Shown one piece after another: positions 41,042 through 49,894 of a stretch of DNA of 64,000 nt (position 1 is its first letter; every line of letters starts with the position of its first letter). This DNA comes from an uncultured Muribaculaceae bacterium (GTDB lineage: Bacteria; Bacteroidota; Bacteroidia; Bacteroidales; Muribaculaceae), in the NCBI GenBank assembly GCA_947628305.1, contig CANQZG010000008.1, positions 1 through 64,000 on the forward strand, read 5' to 3'. Position numbers and translations under genes: made by a program. The notes beneath the pieces are model-generated. The model saw only the letters and a list, made by a program, of their open reading frames with translations, was not told the origin of the DNA and did no database searches.

Positions 41042-42337
41042 GTGGTGTATGTACTAAGCGCTCTTGGGAAACCGTTAGACCCAACAGAAGACTACCGCAA
41101 GGTACGCCTCCTGTTAAAACAAAGTAAGGCTACCGTCGTAAGACGAGCGCCATTCACCATTCGTTTGAATAGTAGAAAGAATGGGTATATACATCCTGCA
41201 ACTCTCGGAGTAGATGCTGGGAGCAAGACTATAGGGTTGTCTGCATCAACCGAGGAGAAAGAGCTTTTTGCTGCGGAAGTAGTTCTTCGCAACGACATTG
41301 TTGAGAAACTATCAACGCGTAGAGAGTTCCGCAGGGCAAGAAGAAATCGGAAAACTCGTTATCGCAAGCAAAGGTTTAACAACAGAGTCCATAGCAAGAA
41401 CAAGGGGTGGCTTGCCCCATCTGTAGAGGCGAAAATAAACGCACATATATCCGCTGTGAATTTTGTGCACAAGGTTCTGCCTATCAAAGACATTGTCATA
41501 GAGGCTGCGTCATTCGATATTCAGAAAATCAAGAACCACGACATTTCCGGCGTAGAGTATCAAAAAGGCGACCAGCTTGATTTCTGGAATGTTCGAGAAT
41601 ATGTCCTGTGGCGAGACGATCATGAATGTCAGTGTTGCCACGGTAAGTCCAAGGATAATATTCTGAATGTTCATCATATCGAAAGCAGAAAAACCGGAGG
41701 CAACGCTCCGAACAACCTTGTGACTCTATGCGAGACGTGTCACAAGGCATATCACGCAGGACAGGTCAAGATGAACATACGCAGAGGACGGTCGTTCCGA
41801 GACGCTGCGTTTATGGGTATTATGCGCTGGGCATTTTACGAAGGACTCAAAGCTATATACCCAAACGTCCGGATGACCTATGGTTATATAACAAAAAACA
41901 CACGCATCCATTACGGTTTGGAGAAAACTCATTGTGTAGATGCTCTGTGTATCGCAGGTCATCCGACAGCGAAGCCCGTATCTGATTGGTTATATTGCAA
42001 ACGTGTGAGGTCGAGGAATCGTCAGCTTCACAAGGCTACGATTTCCAAGGGAGGCTGTCGGAAGGCAAATCAAGCCACTAAGTATGTGTATGGGTACAGA
42101 CTGTTTGACCGTGTTCGTTTTAAGGGAACGGAGTGCTTCGTTTTTGGAAGAAGATCGAGTGGTTATTTTGATTTGCGTACTTTAGGCGGCGCGAAAATCG
42201 ACTCTTCGGCAAAGACCGAAAGGTTAACCTTATTGCAACATTTTAACAATCTATTAACAGAGAGGAGGACACGCAACTCCTCCCCGCGCCTAAAGGAGGG
42301 GGGGGGGGGGTTTCTGTTGCGTGAATTTTTTCGATGA
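41042..42337 (+). CDS. iscB: IscB RNA-guided nuclease (431 aa)
   Basis: GTG start at 41042 (AAAGGAGG upstream) gives the family opening MVYVLSALGKPLDPTEDYRK and then VVRRAPFTIRL (PLMP domain). RuvC-I is TLGVDAGSKTIGLS near residue 57. The arginine-rich bridge helix is RREFRRARRNRKTRYRKQRF. The HNH site is ILNVHHIESRKTGGNAPNNL near 205-225. RuvC-III is HCVDALCIAGHP. All catalytic residues appear intact, so it should cut both strands under RNA guidance. The 3' end runs into a 13-base G tract (42298-42310), so the last residues (KEGGGGFLLREFFR) depend on its exact length. Confidence 0.9.
   Translation: MVYVLSALGKPLDPTEDYRKVRLLLKQSKATVVRRAPFTIRLNSRKNGYIHPATLGVDAGSKTIGLSASTEEKELFAAEVVLRNDIVEKLSTRREFRRARRNRKTRYRKQRFNNRVHSKNKGWLAPSVEAKINAHISAVNFVHKVLPIKDIVIEAASFDIQKIKNHDISGVEYQKGDQLDFWNVREYVLWRDDHECQCCHGKSKDNILNVHHIESRKTGGNAPNNLVTLCETCHKAYHAGQVKMNIRRGRSFRDAAFMGIMRWAFYEGLKAIYPNVRMTYGYITKNTRIHYGLEKTHCVDALCIAGHPTAKPVSDWLYCKRVRSRNRQLHKATISKGGCRKANQATKYVYGYRLFDRVRFKGTECFVFGRRSSGYFDLRTLGGAKIDSSAKTERLTLLQHFNNLLTERRTRNSSPRLKEGGGGFLLREFFR
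42298..42310 (+). repeat. Poly-G tract (13 G)
   Basis: Thirteen G in a row at the 3' end of iscB and the start of the downstream leader. It is either a true slippage site or a sequencing-sensitive stretch. Confidence 0.8.
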
Positions 42338-42349
42338 AAGGACGTGGGC

Positions 42350-43738
42350 ATGATGAAGCAACCGAAAGATGCGGAAGAACTGCAGAAAAAAGGGCGTTTT
42401 GATAAAATCAAGCAGAAGTTGCGATTGGGAAGTCATTACCGGATCGAACGGTTCGGGATCTTGTTTCTCGTCCTGACGATTCTTTTGCTTACGTTGACCG
42501 TCAGCGGGTTCTGTCTGCATAAGGCGTCCGAGAACGAAACATTCGAAAGCGTTATCTGCTATACGACGTCGTTCAAGTCGTCGCTGACGGAAACAGCCGG
42601 AGAGATCGCCGGTGTCTTTGAGAATGCGGAAAAGACTAAAATCTTTCTGCTGATGAAGTTCAAGGACGACTCTATGGAATACGTATCTACGGATACGAAT
42701 AAGTATCGTCTGCTGGTGACCGGCGTCGATAAGACGCTTGAGGAATACGAACCGGTAAAGTCGAATCCGAAGGCGGCGATCTATATGCTCGGGACGTCCG
42801 GGTACTTCGGGATCCTTTTGCATGACGCGGCGGGTTTCCCGCTGCAGTGCCTGCAGATCATTGTCCGCATGGACAGAAACCTTGTCGGCAATACGAAAGT
42901 GGAACCGTCGTCGACGCTGGATAAGACGTTCGCCGAGAATGATCAGTTCGCGGTCATTATCAATCCCGGCGTGACGCGGCAAGAGGTCATCAGCGCGCCG
43001 TTCCTCGAAGAGGATCGCGCTCCGACGGCGCTGGAGATTTACTCTTTGGCACAACTGGAACAGGATGAAATCGATGCTCGCACGGCTTTGACGGAAGACC
43101 TTGCGCAGATGCAGGTGATGTTCGACCGTATCACGGAATACACGAAGCGTCTGGAAGATCTTGACATCGCGGTGCAGGATGTTCCGGAACAGATCCGCGG
43201 CGATCATCTTGACGTTTATTTCGACGGACAGTTGCTGACGCGTTCGGATAAAGAGAATTATCTCTATCCGGAAGGGCATCCGAACGCGGGTGAGATCATT
43301 CCGCCGAACAGTTCGGAGCTGGATTATCGTTTGATTACGGATTATGTGGTCCCCGGCGGGTTTGACTTTGACTGGTATAACGGAAATATTCACGACGGGT
43401 ATCTCGACGCGTTGCGCGGCGATAAGAGCGTGGGCGTCTATCTGCGGGATATGGATCAGATGCCGTACAGCACGTCGCTGTCGTTTGCGGAAATGAAGTG
43501 GTATTATCATAACGGTACCGAGTTCGTCTATGAGAACGATCTGGACGACAGTACGCTGAACAGTATCAATAAAGAGATCGAAAACCTGACGCAGGCATGG
43601 AATGACTATTATATGCTGAAGGTGCGCTATGAACGTACGGATCTGCGTGCCCTGCTGGTGCTGGAGAGGAACTTGACGAATATCGTCACGTCTTTCTCCG
43701 TCAACGCGGATGACAGCAACCTTTGGCTTTCAAAATAA
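42350..43738 (+). CDS. T4SS membrane protein with coiled coil (462 aa)
   Basis: ATG at 42350 with GAAAGGA upstream; a GTG two codons earlier is the alternative. A basic start (about 35 residues) is followed by one membrane helix (residues 37-57: FGILFLVLTILLLTLTVSGF) and a large outside domain with a predicted coiled coil (about 235-280). No enzyme motif. The layout suggests a bitopic structural protein of the transfer machine. It is the first T4SS gene after the IscB insertion, which may have separated it from the pilin gene. Confidence 0.65.
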   Translation: MMKQPKDAEELQKKGRFDKIKQKLRLGSHYRIERFGILFLVLTILLLTLTVSGFCLHKASENETFESVICYTTSFKSSLTETAGEIAGVFENAEKTKIFLLMKFKDDSMEYVSTDTNKYRLLVTGVDKTLEEYEPVKSNPKAAIYMLGTSGYFGILLHDAAGFPLQCLQIIVRMDRNLVGNTKVEPSSTLDKTFAENDQFAVIINPGVTRQEVISAPFLEEDRAPTALEIYSLAQLEQDEIDARTALTEDLAQMQVMFDRITEYTKRLEDLDIAVQDVPEQIRGDHLDVYFDGQLLTRSDKENYLYPEGHPNAGEIIPPNSSELDYRLITDYVVPGGFDFDWYNGNIHDGYLDALRGDKSVGVYLRDMDQMPYSTSLSFAEMKWYYHNGTEFVYENDLDDSTLNSINKEIENLTQAWNDYYMLKVRYERTDLRALLVLERNLTNIVTSFSVNADDSNLWLSK

Positions 43739-43750
43739 GGGGGTATCTGT

Positions 43751-46700
43751 ATGTCGAAGCATAAGAGACGCCGTAAGCAGTTGCCAAATGAAGCGTTCGA
43801 CGACGGCTTTCAGGTGGGCGTTTCCTCGTCGACGTCCGGCGGGGGCAAGACGTCTTCGTCGATGTCACGGGGACCTGAAGTCACGACCGGGGGTCCCGCC
43901 TCGGATGGCGTAAGCGTGCCGTTACACGGCGCGCAGAATACATCGGGGAATGCGGCGCGTGATGAACGTGAAAAGCCCGAACAAAACGAAGAGGAGTCCA
44001 AGAAGGACGCCGAGGAGCGTTCCGAAGAGAACGATCCGTCGGACGACGGAAAAGACCGTGATAAAAACGGTAAGGACGACTCCGACGAGGACAAGGATAA
44101 GGTGGACCGGGCAGACGACGAGGACGACGATAAGAAGGACGCGAAGGACGCCGACGCCGGGAAGGACGACAAGAGCGACGCGAAGGATGGCTTGAAGAAC
44201 GCCGCCGAGGACGCCGAAGGCGCCAAGGACGGCATGGACAAGGCGTCCGAGATCGCGAGTAAGATGTCCGACGCGGGACAGGCTGCGGACGGCGCCGCGG
44301 ACGCGGCGTCGAAGGCGGAGGCGATGACGAGCGCGGCGGGGAGCGCCGCGAGCGGCGCAGGGGCGCCGATCGTGACGCCGAAGGACATTAAAGACGCCAA
44401 GGACATCGGTTTGAAAGGCGTCAGGAACGACGTCGGTAAGGTCGGTAAAGATCTGTTGTCGGGCGACTTGACGGGCGCTCTGAATAATCGTACGGTGCAG
44501 AAAGCCGGGGACGTCGCTACGCGCGTGCCCGAGCCGACTACCGCGGCGGTAGGCGCCGGTGTGCGCGTCGTCGGTTCGTTCGCGGACCACGGCGGAGAAA
44601 TCGATCTGAAGAAGCCGCAGAAGATCCTGTCCGCGGATAACGCGAAGGCTCTTGCCGGGACCGTGAAGGACCTTGTGCCGACGGTGCTCGGGCAGAAGAC
44701 TTCCGAACAGCCGCCCGAGGCGGACGATAAAGAGAGCGCGAAGGATAAGCTCGGTCTGGACAGTACGGAAGAGGACGAGGGCAAAGAGAAGGACGCCGAG
44801 AAAGACGGCGAAAAAGAGGACGACGAGGATTCCGACGAAGGCTCCGGTAAGAAAGACGATAAAAAAGACGACAAGGACGAGAAGGACGACGAGAAGAAGG
44901 ATAAAGAGGACGAAGAAGATCCTGACGGGAAAGAGAAGTCGCTCGCCGAAGAGGAAGCCGAGGAGCAAAAGGAAGAAGAGAAGGAAAAGGCGGACAAAGA
45001 GAACGCCGATAAAAAAGACAAGGACAGCATGGGCAAGAAGATCGCCCAGCAGGGCGTCAACGCGACGTCGAACGTCGTCGCGTTTCTCGCGCCGAAGATC
45101 CTTATCATCAAGTTGATCTATGCGTTTGCACAGTTCATTTATATGTTGCTCATGTCGCTGATCCAGATCATCGCGCAGGCGGTGTGCTGGCTGCTCGGCG
45201 TCATCATGTGGGTCTGGAGCGGTATCTGTACGGTGTTTTCCGCCGTAGGCTCGTTCGTAGGCTCCGTCGTAGGTATGACGCTGTCAACGATACAATCGGT
45301 CGTCGTCGGAGTCATATCCGTAGGGATCTGTATCGTAGGTATCATTTTCGGCGTCGCGGCGCTGCGCTATGACGACGAGCTGCAGAATATGCTTGCGACA
45401 GACAAAGGGATCGTCTTCAGCGTAGGCTGTTCAGAGGTCGAAAAGAGTACATGGGGAAAACTGAAAGAAGCGTTCACGAACGACCCCGTTTCCAGTCTTT
45501 CCGATCAGCAGGAGGTCGTTATCAAGCAGGTCGCGGCGTTCATGAAGAGCGACAAGCTGCCCGCTGGCGCACAGGACGACGCGTATATCTACGGCGTCCT
45601 CGGCAACGCGTACGCGCTGTCGGAGCTTGACCCGCTTTATGTGCAGGATGACCCGCTGGGCGTCACGATGGGGAATGTCTTTGAAGACGACATGAAGACT
45701 TATCGACGCGAAAGAGTCTGGAACAGTCCGTTCACGTATACCGTGCAGGATCTGGGACGGTTCCGTCTTCAGGATCAGACGGAATACGTCCGCGTCACGC
45801 GGCGTGCGGATACGTACGCGTACGGCATCGGACTGTTTCAGTTCACGACTTATCGGTCGGCGTTTCTGGATTACTGTTATGATAACTCCGACGCGTTGAC
45901 GAATTTCGAAGGCTACTCGGATCCGCTGTCGAATGACAGGATGGCTCTGAATGACGATGATGTCTATGACTGGTTCACGGTTGCGGCGCAAATGTCGTAT
46001 CTGGTGGAGTATCCTGTTAAAGTGATGTTCTTTACGGAAGAATACGATCCGGAAGCGCTGGAAGCGGACGGCATCGGGAATGTTGAAGAGGATATTGATT
46101 ACAGCAATATCGCCATCGGCTGGTGGGACGACGGGTTGACCGATGAAGAGCTGCGCATCTGTTATGCGACGACGCTGTTCCTCGGCACGTACGAGCGTCC
46201 GGCGCGGTATCTCGCGGGCGGTGACGACCGCGCGGATGTGATCGCGCGCCGGTGCGAGATCGCCGTCTCGCTCAGCAGGAAGTGTAAGGACGACGCTCTG
46301 CTGACGGATCTCGATAACGAATGGGCGGAAGGCGTCGTCGGGCGCGTCGTGTCGGGCGGCAATATCGCGACGCTCGGGGCGATCCAGTCCGGTTATACGA
46401 ACTGCGGCATGGACACGGCGACGTGGAATTTGACGACGCCCGCGACCGTTGCGATCACGTATTCGCATCCGGCGGATCTCGACGAGGATGACGCGGCAAA
46501 GGAACCGACGATCGCGTACGATTATATCGTCAAGACTCTGAATGACATCGTCGGCGACCCGATGTACGATCTGGGCATGAATTTCTCGGCAGACTGGGGC
46601 GCCGTCGGATACGCCTATATCGTGTCCGGTTATGACACGTCGATCCCTATGGGTCTTTCAGATCAGCTTCGCTACTATCAGTCGTCGTCGCGGTGGTCGC

Positions 46701-47101
46701 AGATCGCGGATATTATGGCTGACGGCGGCACGGCGGATTACGACACGGCGGAAAAGCGCGAGGCGCTGCTGCAACCCGGCGACGTGCTGGTCGAGCATAA
46801 CGCGCTCGGCATTGCGAAGTGTACGTATATGTATGTCGGCAACGGAACGGTGCTGGAGGTCGTCGGGATCGGTCCCGAAGAGCTTTCCGACGAACGGTAT
46901 CAGGTGTATGCCGATAAGGAACTTGTGCGGGCGGCGAAGACCGGGTCGGATAAACGGGAATACCCGCATCTGGCGAAGTGGAGCATGCCGTCGGCTCTGT
47001 TGGAAGGGGAAGGCGTGCTGGTGTTCCGCTGCACGGCTCCGGAACAGAATTACGAGTACCGGGATCTGGTGCGCTACGGCGCGCCGGAAAACGCGGCATA
47101 A
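43751..47101 (+). CDS. Large lysozyme/NlpC-like T4SS protein (1116 aa), catalytic residues doubtful
   Basis: ATG at 43751 follows the previous gene by 12 bases. Residues 1-440 are highly charged, Lys/Asp/Glu-rich and probably disordered, with an Ala-rich helical centre. Membrane helices lie at about 448-540. The outside part resembles the two-domain hydrolases of Gram-positive T4SS: a phage-lysozyme-like region (ILGNAYALSELDP-type at about 615-630, YGIGLFQFTTYR near 695) and an NlpC/P60-like region (DWGAVGYAYIVSGY near 940, LQPGDVLVEHN near 1006, YMYVGNGTVLEVVG). In NlpC/P60 the first motif is DCSG and the second has a His; here both are missing. It may bind rather than cut peptidoglycan. Confidence 0.7.
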   Translation: MSKHKRRRKQLPNEAFDDGFQVGVSSSTSGGGKTSSSMSRGPEVTTGGPASDGVSVPLHGAQNTSGNAARDEREKPEQNEEESKKDAEERSEENDPSDDGKDRDKNGKDDSDEDKDKVDRADDEDDDKKDAKDADAGKDDKSDAKDGLKNAAEDAEGAKDGMDKASEIASKMSDAGQAADGAADAASKAEAMTSAAGSAASGAGAPIVTPKDIKDAKDIGLKGVRNDVGKVGKDLLSGDLTGALNNRTVQKAGDVATRVPEPTTAAVGAGVRVVGSFADHGGEIDLKKPQKILSADNAKALAGTVKDLVPTVLGQKTSEQPPEADDKESAKDKLGLDSTEEDEGKEKDAEKDGEKEDDEDSDEGSGKKDDKKDDKDEKDDEKKDKEDEEDPDGKEKSLAEEEAEEQKEEEKEKADKENADKKDKDSMGKKIAQQGVNATSNVVAFLAPKILIIKLIYAFAQFIYMLLMSLIQIIAQAVCWLLGVIMWVWSGICTVFSAVGSFVGSVVGMTLSTIQSVVVGVISVGICIVGIIFGVAALRYDDELQNMLATDKGIVFSVGCSEVEKSTWGKLKEAFTNDPVSSLSDQQEVVIKQVAAFMKSDKLPAGAQDDAYIYGVLGNAYALSELDPLYVQDDPLGVTMGNVFEDDMKTYRRERVWNSPFTYTVQDLGRFRLQDQTEYVRVTRRADTYAYGIGLFQFTTYRSAFLDYCYDNSDALTNFEGYSDPLSNDRMALNDDDVYDWFTVAAQMSYLVEYPVKVMFFTEEYDPEALEADGIGNVEEDIDYSNIAIGWWDDGLTDEELRICYATTLFLGTYERPARYLAGGDDRADVIARRCEIAVSLSRKCKDDALLTDLDNEWAEGVVGRVVSGGNIATLGAIQSGYTNCGMDTATWNLTTPATVAITYSHPADLDEDDAAKEPTIAYDYIVKTLNDIVGDPMYDLGMNFSADWGAVGYAYIVSGYDTSIPMGLSDQLRYYQSSSRWSQIADIMADGGTADYDTAEKREALLQPGDVLVEHNALGIAKCTYMYVGNGTVLEVVGIGPEELSDERYQVYADKELVRAAKTGSDKREYPHLAKWSMPSALLEGEGVLVFRCTAPEQNYEYRDLVRYGAPENAA

Positions 47102-47128
47102 ATTTTTGCGAGAGGAGTGTTTCCTACA

Positions 47129-47896
47129 ATGACAGAGAAGAAGGAAGCGAAACAGAAGCAACGCTTCGGCTTGCTCGGATGGGTCTTTCTGCTTGCGTCA
47201 GCCGCCTTGGTGGCTTTGGCGGGTTTTTGGTTCTTTGAGGCAAGCAGTCAGGCGGAAGAGAACAATACGCTTCGGGACTCTCTGTTGGATAAAAAGGCGG
47301 AGCTACTCATGATGGGCGATTCGAAATACGACACGGAGTATATCCGCCAAATGACGTACTCGGCGAAGGAAGCCGGAACAGCGGTTGCCGACGCCATCAA
47401 TACAGCGCATGCGCTTGAGTGGGACGCCCGTTGGGTCGGACAACAGCCCGACTGGGATGCGATCCGGGGCGTCCTCTCGGTCGTGCCTGCGTATTTCCCT
47501 TCGACATATGAGAACGGCGCCGCGTGGTTCGCCGGAAGGGATCCGCTGACGGGCGTGCGTTCGTCGTGGGAGTTCATGACGACGTTCTCGTTTACGCATG
47601 ATACCATCGACTGCCTGTGGCTTTGCCGCCGGGAGTCGGACGACATGATCGTCGCGTACGCGACGGGCGTCTATGAAGCCGCGAACGGAATGTTTCGGTT
47701 TACGTTCGCGAACGATCACCACATTACGACGTACGGCGCCGCGTGGATGCGGGAGATCCAAGAGCATTCGATCGTGAATGACGGCGTCGAGGTCACGCCT
47801 GATGCATCCGAAGAACCTTCGGAGGAAGCGTCCGGAACGGATGACGCGTCGGGTGTGACCGAAGGAAATGACGGAAGCGAGGCGTCGGCATGGTAA
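47129..47896 (+). CDS. VirB8-like bitopic protein (255 aa)
   Basis: I start at ATG 47129 (AGAGGAGTG upstream). A short basic start (MTEKKEAKQKQRF) is followed by one membrane helix (residues 15-37) and an outside domain of about 170 residues, then a Ser/Glu/Asp-rich tail. One helix plus a compact outer domain is the VirB8/TcpC plan, but I see no sequence signature. It overlaps the next gene by seven bases, and both proteins have the same layout, so they may act as a pair. Confidence 0.55.
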   Translation: MTEKKEAKQKQRFGLLGWVFLLASAALVALAGFWFFEASSQAEENNTLRDSLLDKKAELLMMGDSKYDTEYIRQMTYSAKEAGTAVADAINTAHALEWDARWVGQQPDWDAIRGVLSVVPAYFPSTYENGAAWFAGRDPLTGVRSSWEFMTTFSFTHDTIDCLWLCRRESDDMIVAYATGVYEAANGMFRFTFANDHHITTYGAAWMREIQEHSIVNDGVEVTPDASEEPSEEASGTDDASGVTEGNDGSEASAW

Positions 47897-48498
47897 AGAA
47901 AATCATCGCGGCAGTCGTTCTTTTCATCAGTATCCTTGCCGTCATCGCCGCGGCGGCGTCGTATCGGGCGGCACAGAACGAACATGACGACATCGCGCGG
48001 GAGGTCGCCGATGTGGAGAACAAGATACAGGCAAAAGAGATCGAGAACACACAAGTGCGCGTACAGGTGCTCGCGGATGTCGCGGGCGTGTCGGAAAGAC
48101 GATTGAATCAGGACGCGGAGTTGTTCGACGAGGTGTTCGGCGTCGCGTTCACGTGGCACAACTTCGAGGAATACACCGCGATGCGGGCGACGCTGGTGGG
48201 GTCATACGGGTTCGATCCGAAGGGGCAGTTCCTGACAGATGTGTTCCCGGAAATGAAAGTGTCCGAGTCGGATCCCGAGTACAACTTGATCGACGGTCAC
48301 AAGATGCGCATTGAGTTTGGTCATTGTCAGCTGTACTGCACGGGATGCTCCGGGTTGACGTATCGGTATTTCGGGGAAGTGACGTTCCGGTCGCTCGGTG
48401 CGAACGGAAGCTCGTATGTTCTTACCGACGCGTTCACCGCTGTGACGGACGCCGACGGGAACATTACGGACCTGTTCGTTATCGACTTGCTGACTTGA
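47890..48498 (+). CDS. Bitopic protein, possible VirB8-like partner (202 aa)
   Basis: It overlaps the previous gene by seven bases. The membrane helix is VKKIIAAVVLFISILAVIAA (residues 2-24), followed by a short coiled segment (ENKIQAKEIENTQVRVQVLA) and an outer alpha/beta domain containing CQLYCTGCSGLTY. Three closely spaced cysteines in an outside domain suggest a disulfide. It ends directly before a new promoter (48529-48557), so it is the last gene of this transcript. Confidence 0.55.
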   Translation: MVKKIIAAVVLFISILAVIAAAASYRAAQNEHDDIAREVADVENKIQAKEIENTQVRVQVLADVAGVSERRLNQDAELFDEVFGVAFTWHNFEEYTAMRATLVGSYGFDPKGQFLTDVFPEMKVSESDPEYNLIDGHKMRIEFGHCQLYCTGCSGLTYRYFGEVTFRSLGANGSSYVLTDAFTAVTDADGNITDLFVIDLLT

Positions 48499-48528
48499 AT
48501 TTTTTTGCGACTTTTTTGCGGAAACCTA

Positions 48529-48557
48529 TTGACATAGGCTTCGTTTTGTGGTAGAAT
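48529..48557 (+). promoter_or_regulatory. Sigma-A promoter
   Basis: TTGACA (48529-48534), 17-bp spacer, TAGAAT (48552-48557) with TG before it. It is preceded by the GAAACCTATTGA box. Confidence 0.8.
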
Positions 48558-48611
48558 ATACACAGAAATCAATAGATTTCGCAAAAACGGACGCAACGAG
48601 AGGACATTTTT

Positions 48612-48977
48612 ATGAAAAGAAGTTTCAAGGTGCGCCGCAGGACGTATCAGGCGCTTGTCGGACTCCTGTTGACGGTCATCGCGGTGCTGCTGACGGGGAT
48701 CATGTGGTATGCTCTGTACGCGTACGTCATGCCGTCGCTGAATAGCTTCCTGTTTGGACTTGCGGGCGGCGCGAACGCGGTCACGGAGATCGACGAGCGC
48801 GTGGCGCCGTACACGGTGGCGGCGCTCTGGTTTATCCCGGCATTGTGCGCCTGTGCGACGCTGAATCTGCTTTGCTGGCAGGCGACGCGTCAGCTGGTGC
48901 GCACGGCAAAGCGTGTCGCCGGAGCGGCGATGGAAAAGTTCGATAAGGTCAATCCTGCAGAGGGGGCGAAGAAGTGA
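48612..48977 (+). CDS. Membrane protein with two helices (121 aa)
   Basis: ATG at 48612 with GAGAGGA upstream. Two membrane segments (about residues 14-36 and 65-88) sit between basic ends; the C-terminus (VRTAKRVAGAAMEKFDKVNP) lies in the cytosol. No family recognised. It starts a new transcript that runs into the relaxase, and its stop overlaps the start of the next gene, so it is likely a membrane anchor for the relaxosome or the transfer machine. Confidence 0.55.
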   Translation: MKRSFKVRRRTYQALVGLLLTVIAVLLTGIMWYALYAYVMPSLNSFLFGLAGGANAVTEIDERVAPYTVAALWFIPALCACATLNLLCWQATRQLVRTAKRVAGAAMEKFDKVNPAEGAKK

Positions 48978-49879
48978 ACATCTACGGGATCTCGGCGGAA
49001 AGCCCGCTTGCACAACAGATCTCTGTCTGGAGCAAAGAGCAGAAGGGCGTGCGGGAGTATCGCGGCGTTCCCGCGCTGATTACGGCGCGGTTTTCCGAAG
49101 CGTATCTGATGCAAAAAGGATCGGAGGAGAATTTTCGCCCGTATCTGCTTTTGGTCGGCGCTGTACGTTCTGCGAAGTTCGCCGAGGATGCGCCGAAGAT
49201 GCCGTACGGCATCGACGGCGTGACGTTCGGGACGTCCGGGACGGAGATCATCTATCGCTATCAGTTCAGCGACGACGAGTTGAAGGAGCTTGTCGATAAA
49301 GGCTATTTCTCTACAACGCCGCCGGATGTGCCGAGCATCTTTACGGGGGCATCGTTTGAAGAGCTTCCGATGCCTATCGATCGTCTGTTGATTTTGCCGC
49401 CGGATGCGGCGAAGGAATACGACGGCGATAATCCGCCGCTGGTGGTCGTGGATTTCGGCGACCTGACGAACTGCGTAACGGATCAGGTCGAGTCGGGGTA
49501 TCGCTTGGGCAGTTATTTCGAGCCGTCGCCCGCGTTCGTGAAGAACGCGGCGCCTATACACAACGAGGTTGAAGAAGTCGTCGAGGCGGAACCGCCGGAA
49601 GAGATGTTTTCTTTGGATGAAGAGCCGGAGACGGATAAGCAGGTCGAAGAGCGGCTGTATGAGGCGACGGTCGCGAAACGCACCGTAGAGCCGGTCGCCG
49701 AGGCGGATGAAGAAGAGACGTCCGAAAAGACGCCCGAAGAGCTTGCGGCACAGAAGCTCGCCGAAGAACGCCGTCGCAAGAAGGCTGCGGCGGACAGGCT
49801 TGCGGAAGAGCTCGCGACGGCGAAGCCCGAACCGGTCGTCGAGGAAGAGCCGCTGGCGCCGGACGACGGGTATATTTGA
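48974..49879 (+). CDS. Hypothetical cytosolic protein (301 aa)
   Basis: GTG start overlapping the previous stop by four bases. Residues 1-185 form a compact domain with no match (MNIYGISAESPLAQQISVWS...). Residues 190-301 are Glu/Ala/Lys-rich with a predicted coiled coil (EELAAQKLAEERRRKKAAAD). No membrane segment. The gene is coupled to the membrane protein upstream and to the Dam-like gene downstream. Function unknown. Confidence 0.55.
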   Translation: MNIYGISAESPLAQQISVWSKEQKGVREYRGVPALITARFSEAYLMQKGSEENFRPYLLLVGAVRSAKFAEDAPKMPYGIDGVTFGTSGTEIIYRYQFSDDELKELVDKGYFSTTPPDVPSIFTGASFEELPMPIDRLLILPPDAAKEYDGDNPPLVVVDFGDLTNCVTDQVESGYRLGSYFEPSPAFVKNAAPIHNEVEEVVEAEPPEEMFSLDEEPETDKQVEERLYEATVAKRTVEPVAEADEEETSEKTPEELAAQKLAEERRRKKAAADRLAEELATAKPEPVVEEEPLAPDDGYI

Positions 49880-49894
49880 TGGGAGGGAGTTCGC

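Larger units (their letters stand above)
40740..42337 (+). mobile_element. IscB (IS200/IS605-type) solo element
   Basis: The omega RNA and iscB lie between the pilin gene and the next T4SS gene. Base composition and codon use differ from the neighbours. No TnpA is present. Ends are approximate. The insertion splits the T4SS operon but does not visibly break a reading frame. Confidence 0.7.

Noticed and set aside
43810-45111. Minus-strand Ser-rich ORF opposite the charged N-terminus of the lysozyme/NlpC-like protein
   Set aside because: It mirrors the Lys/Asp/Glu-rich codons of the sense gene; no start signal.
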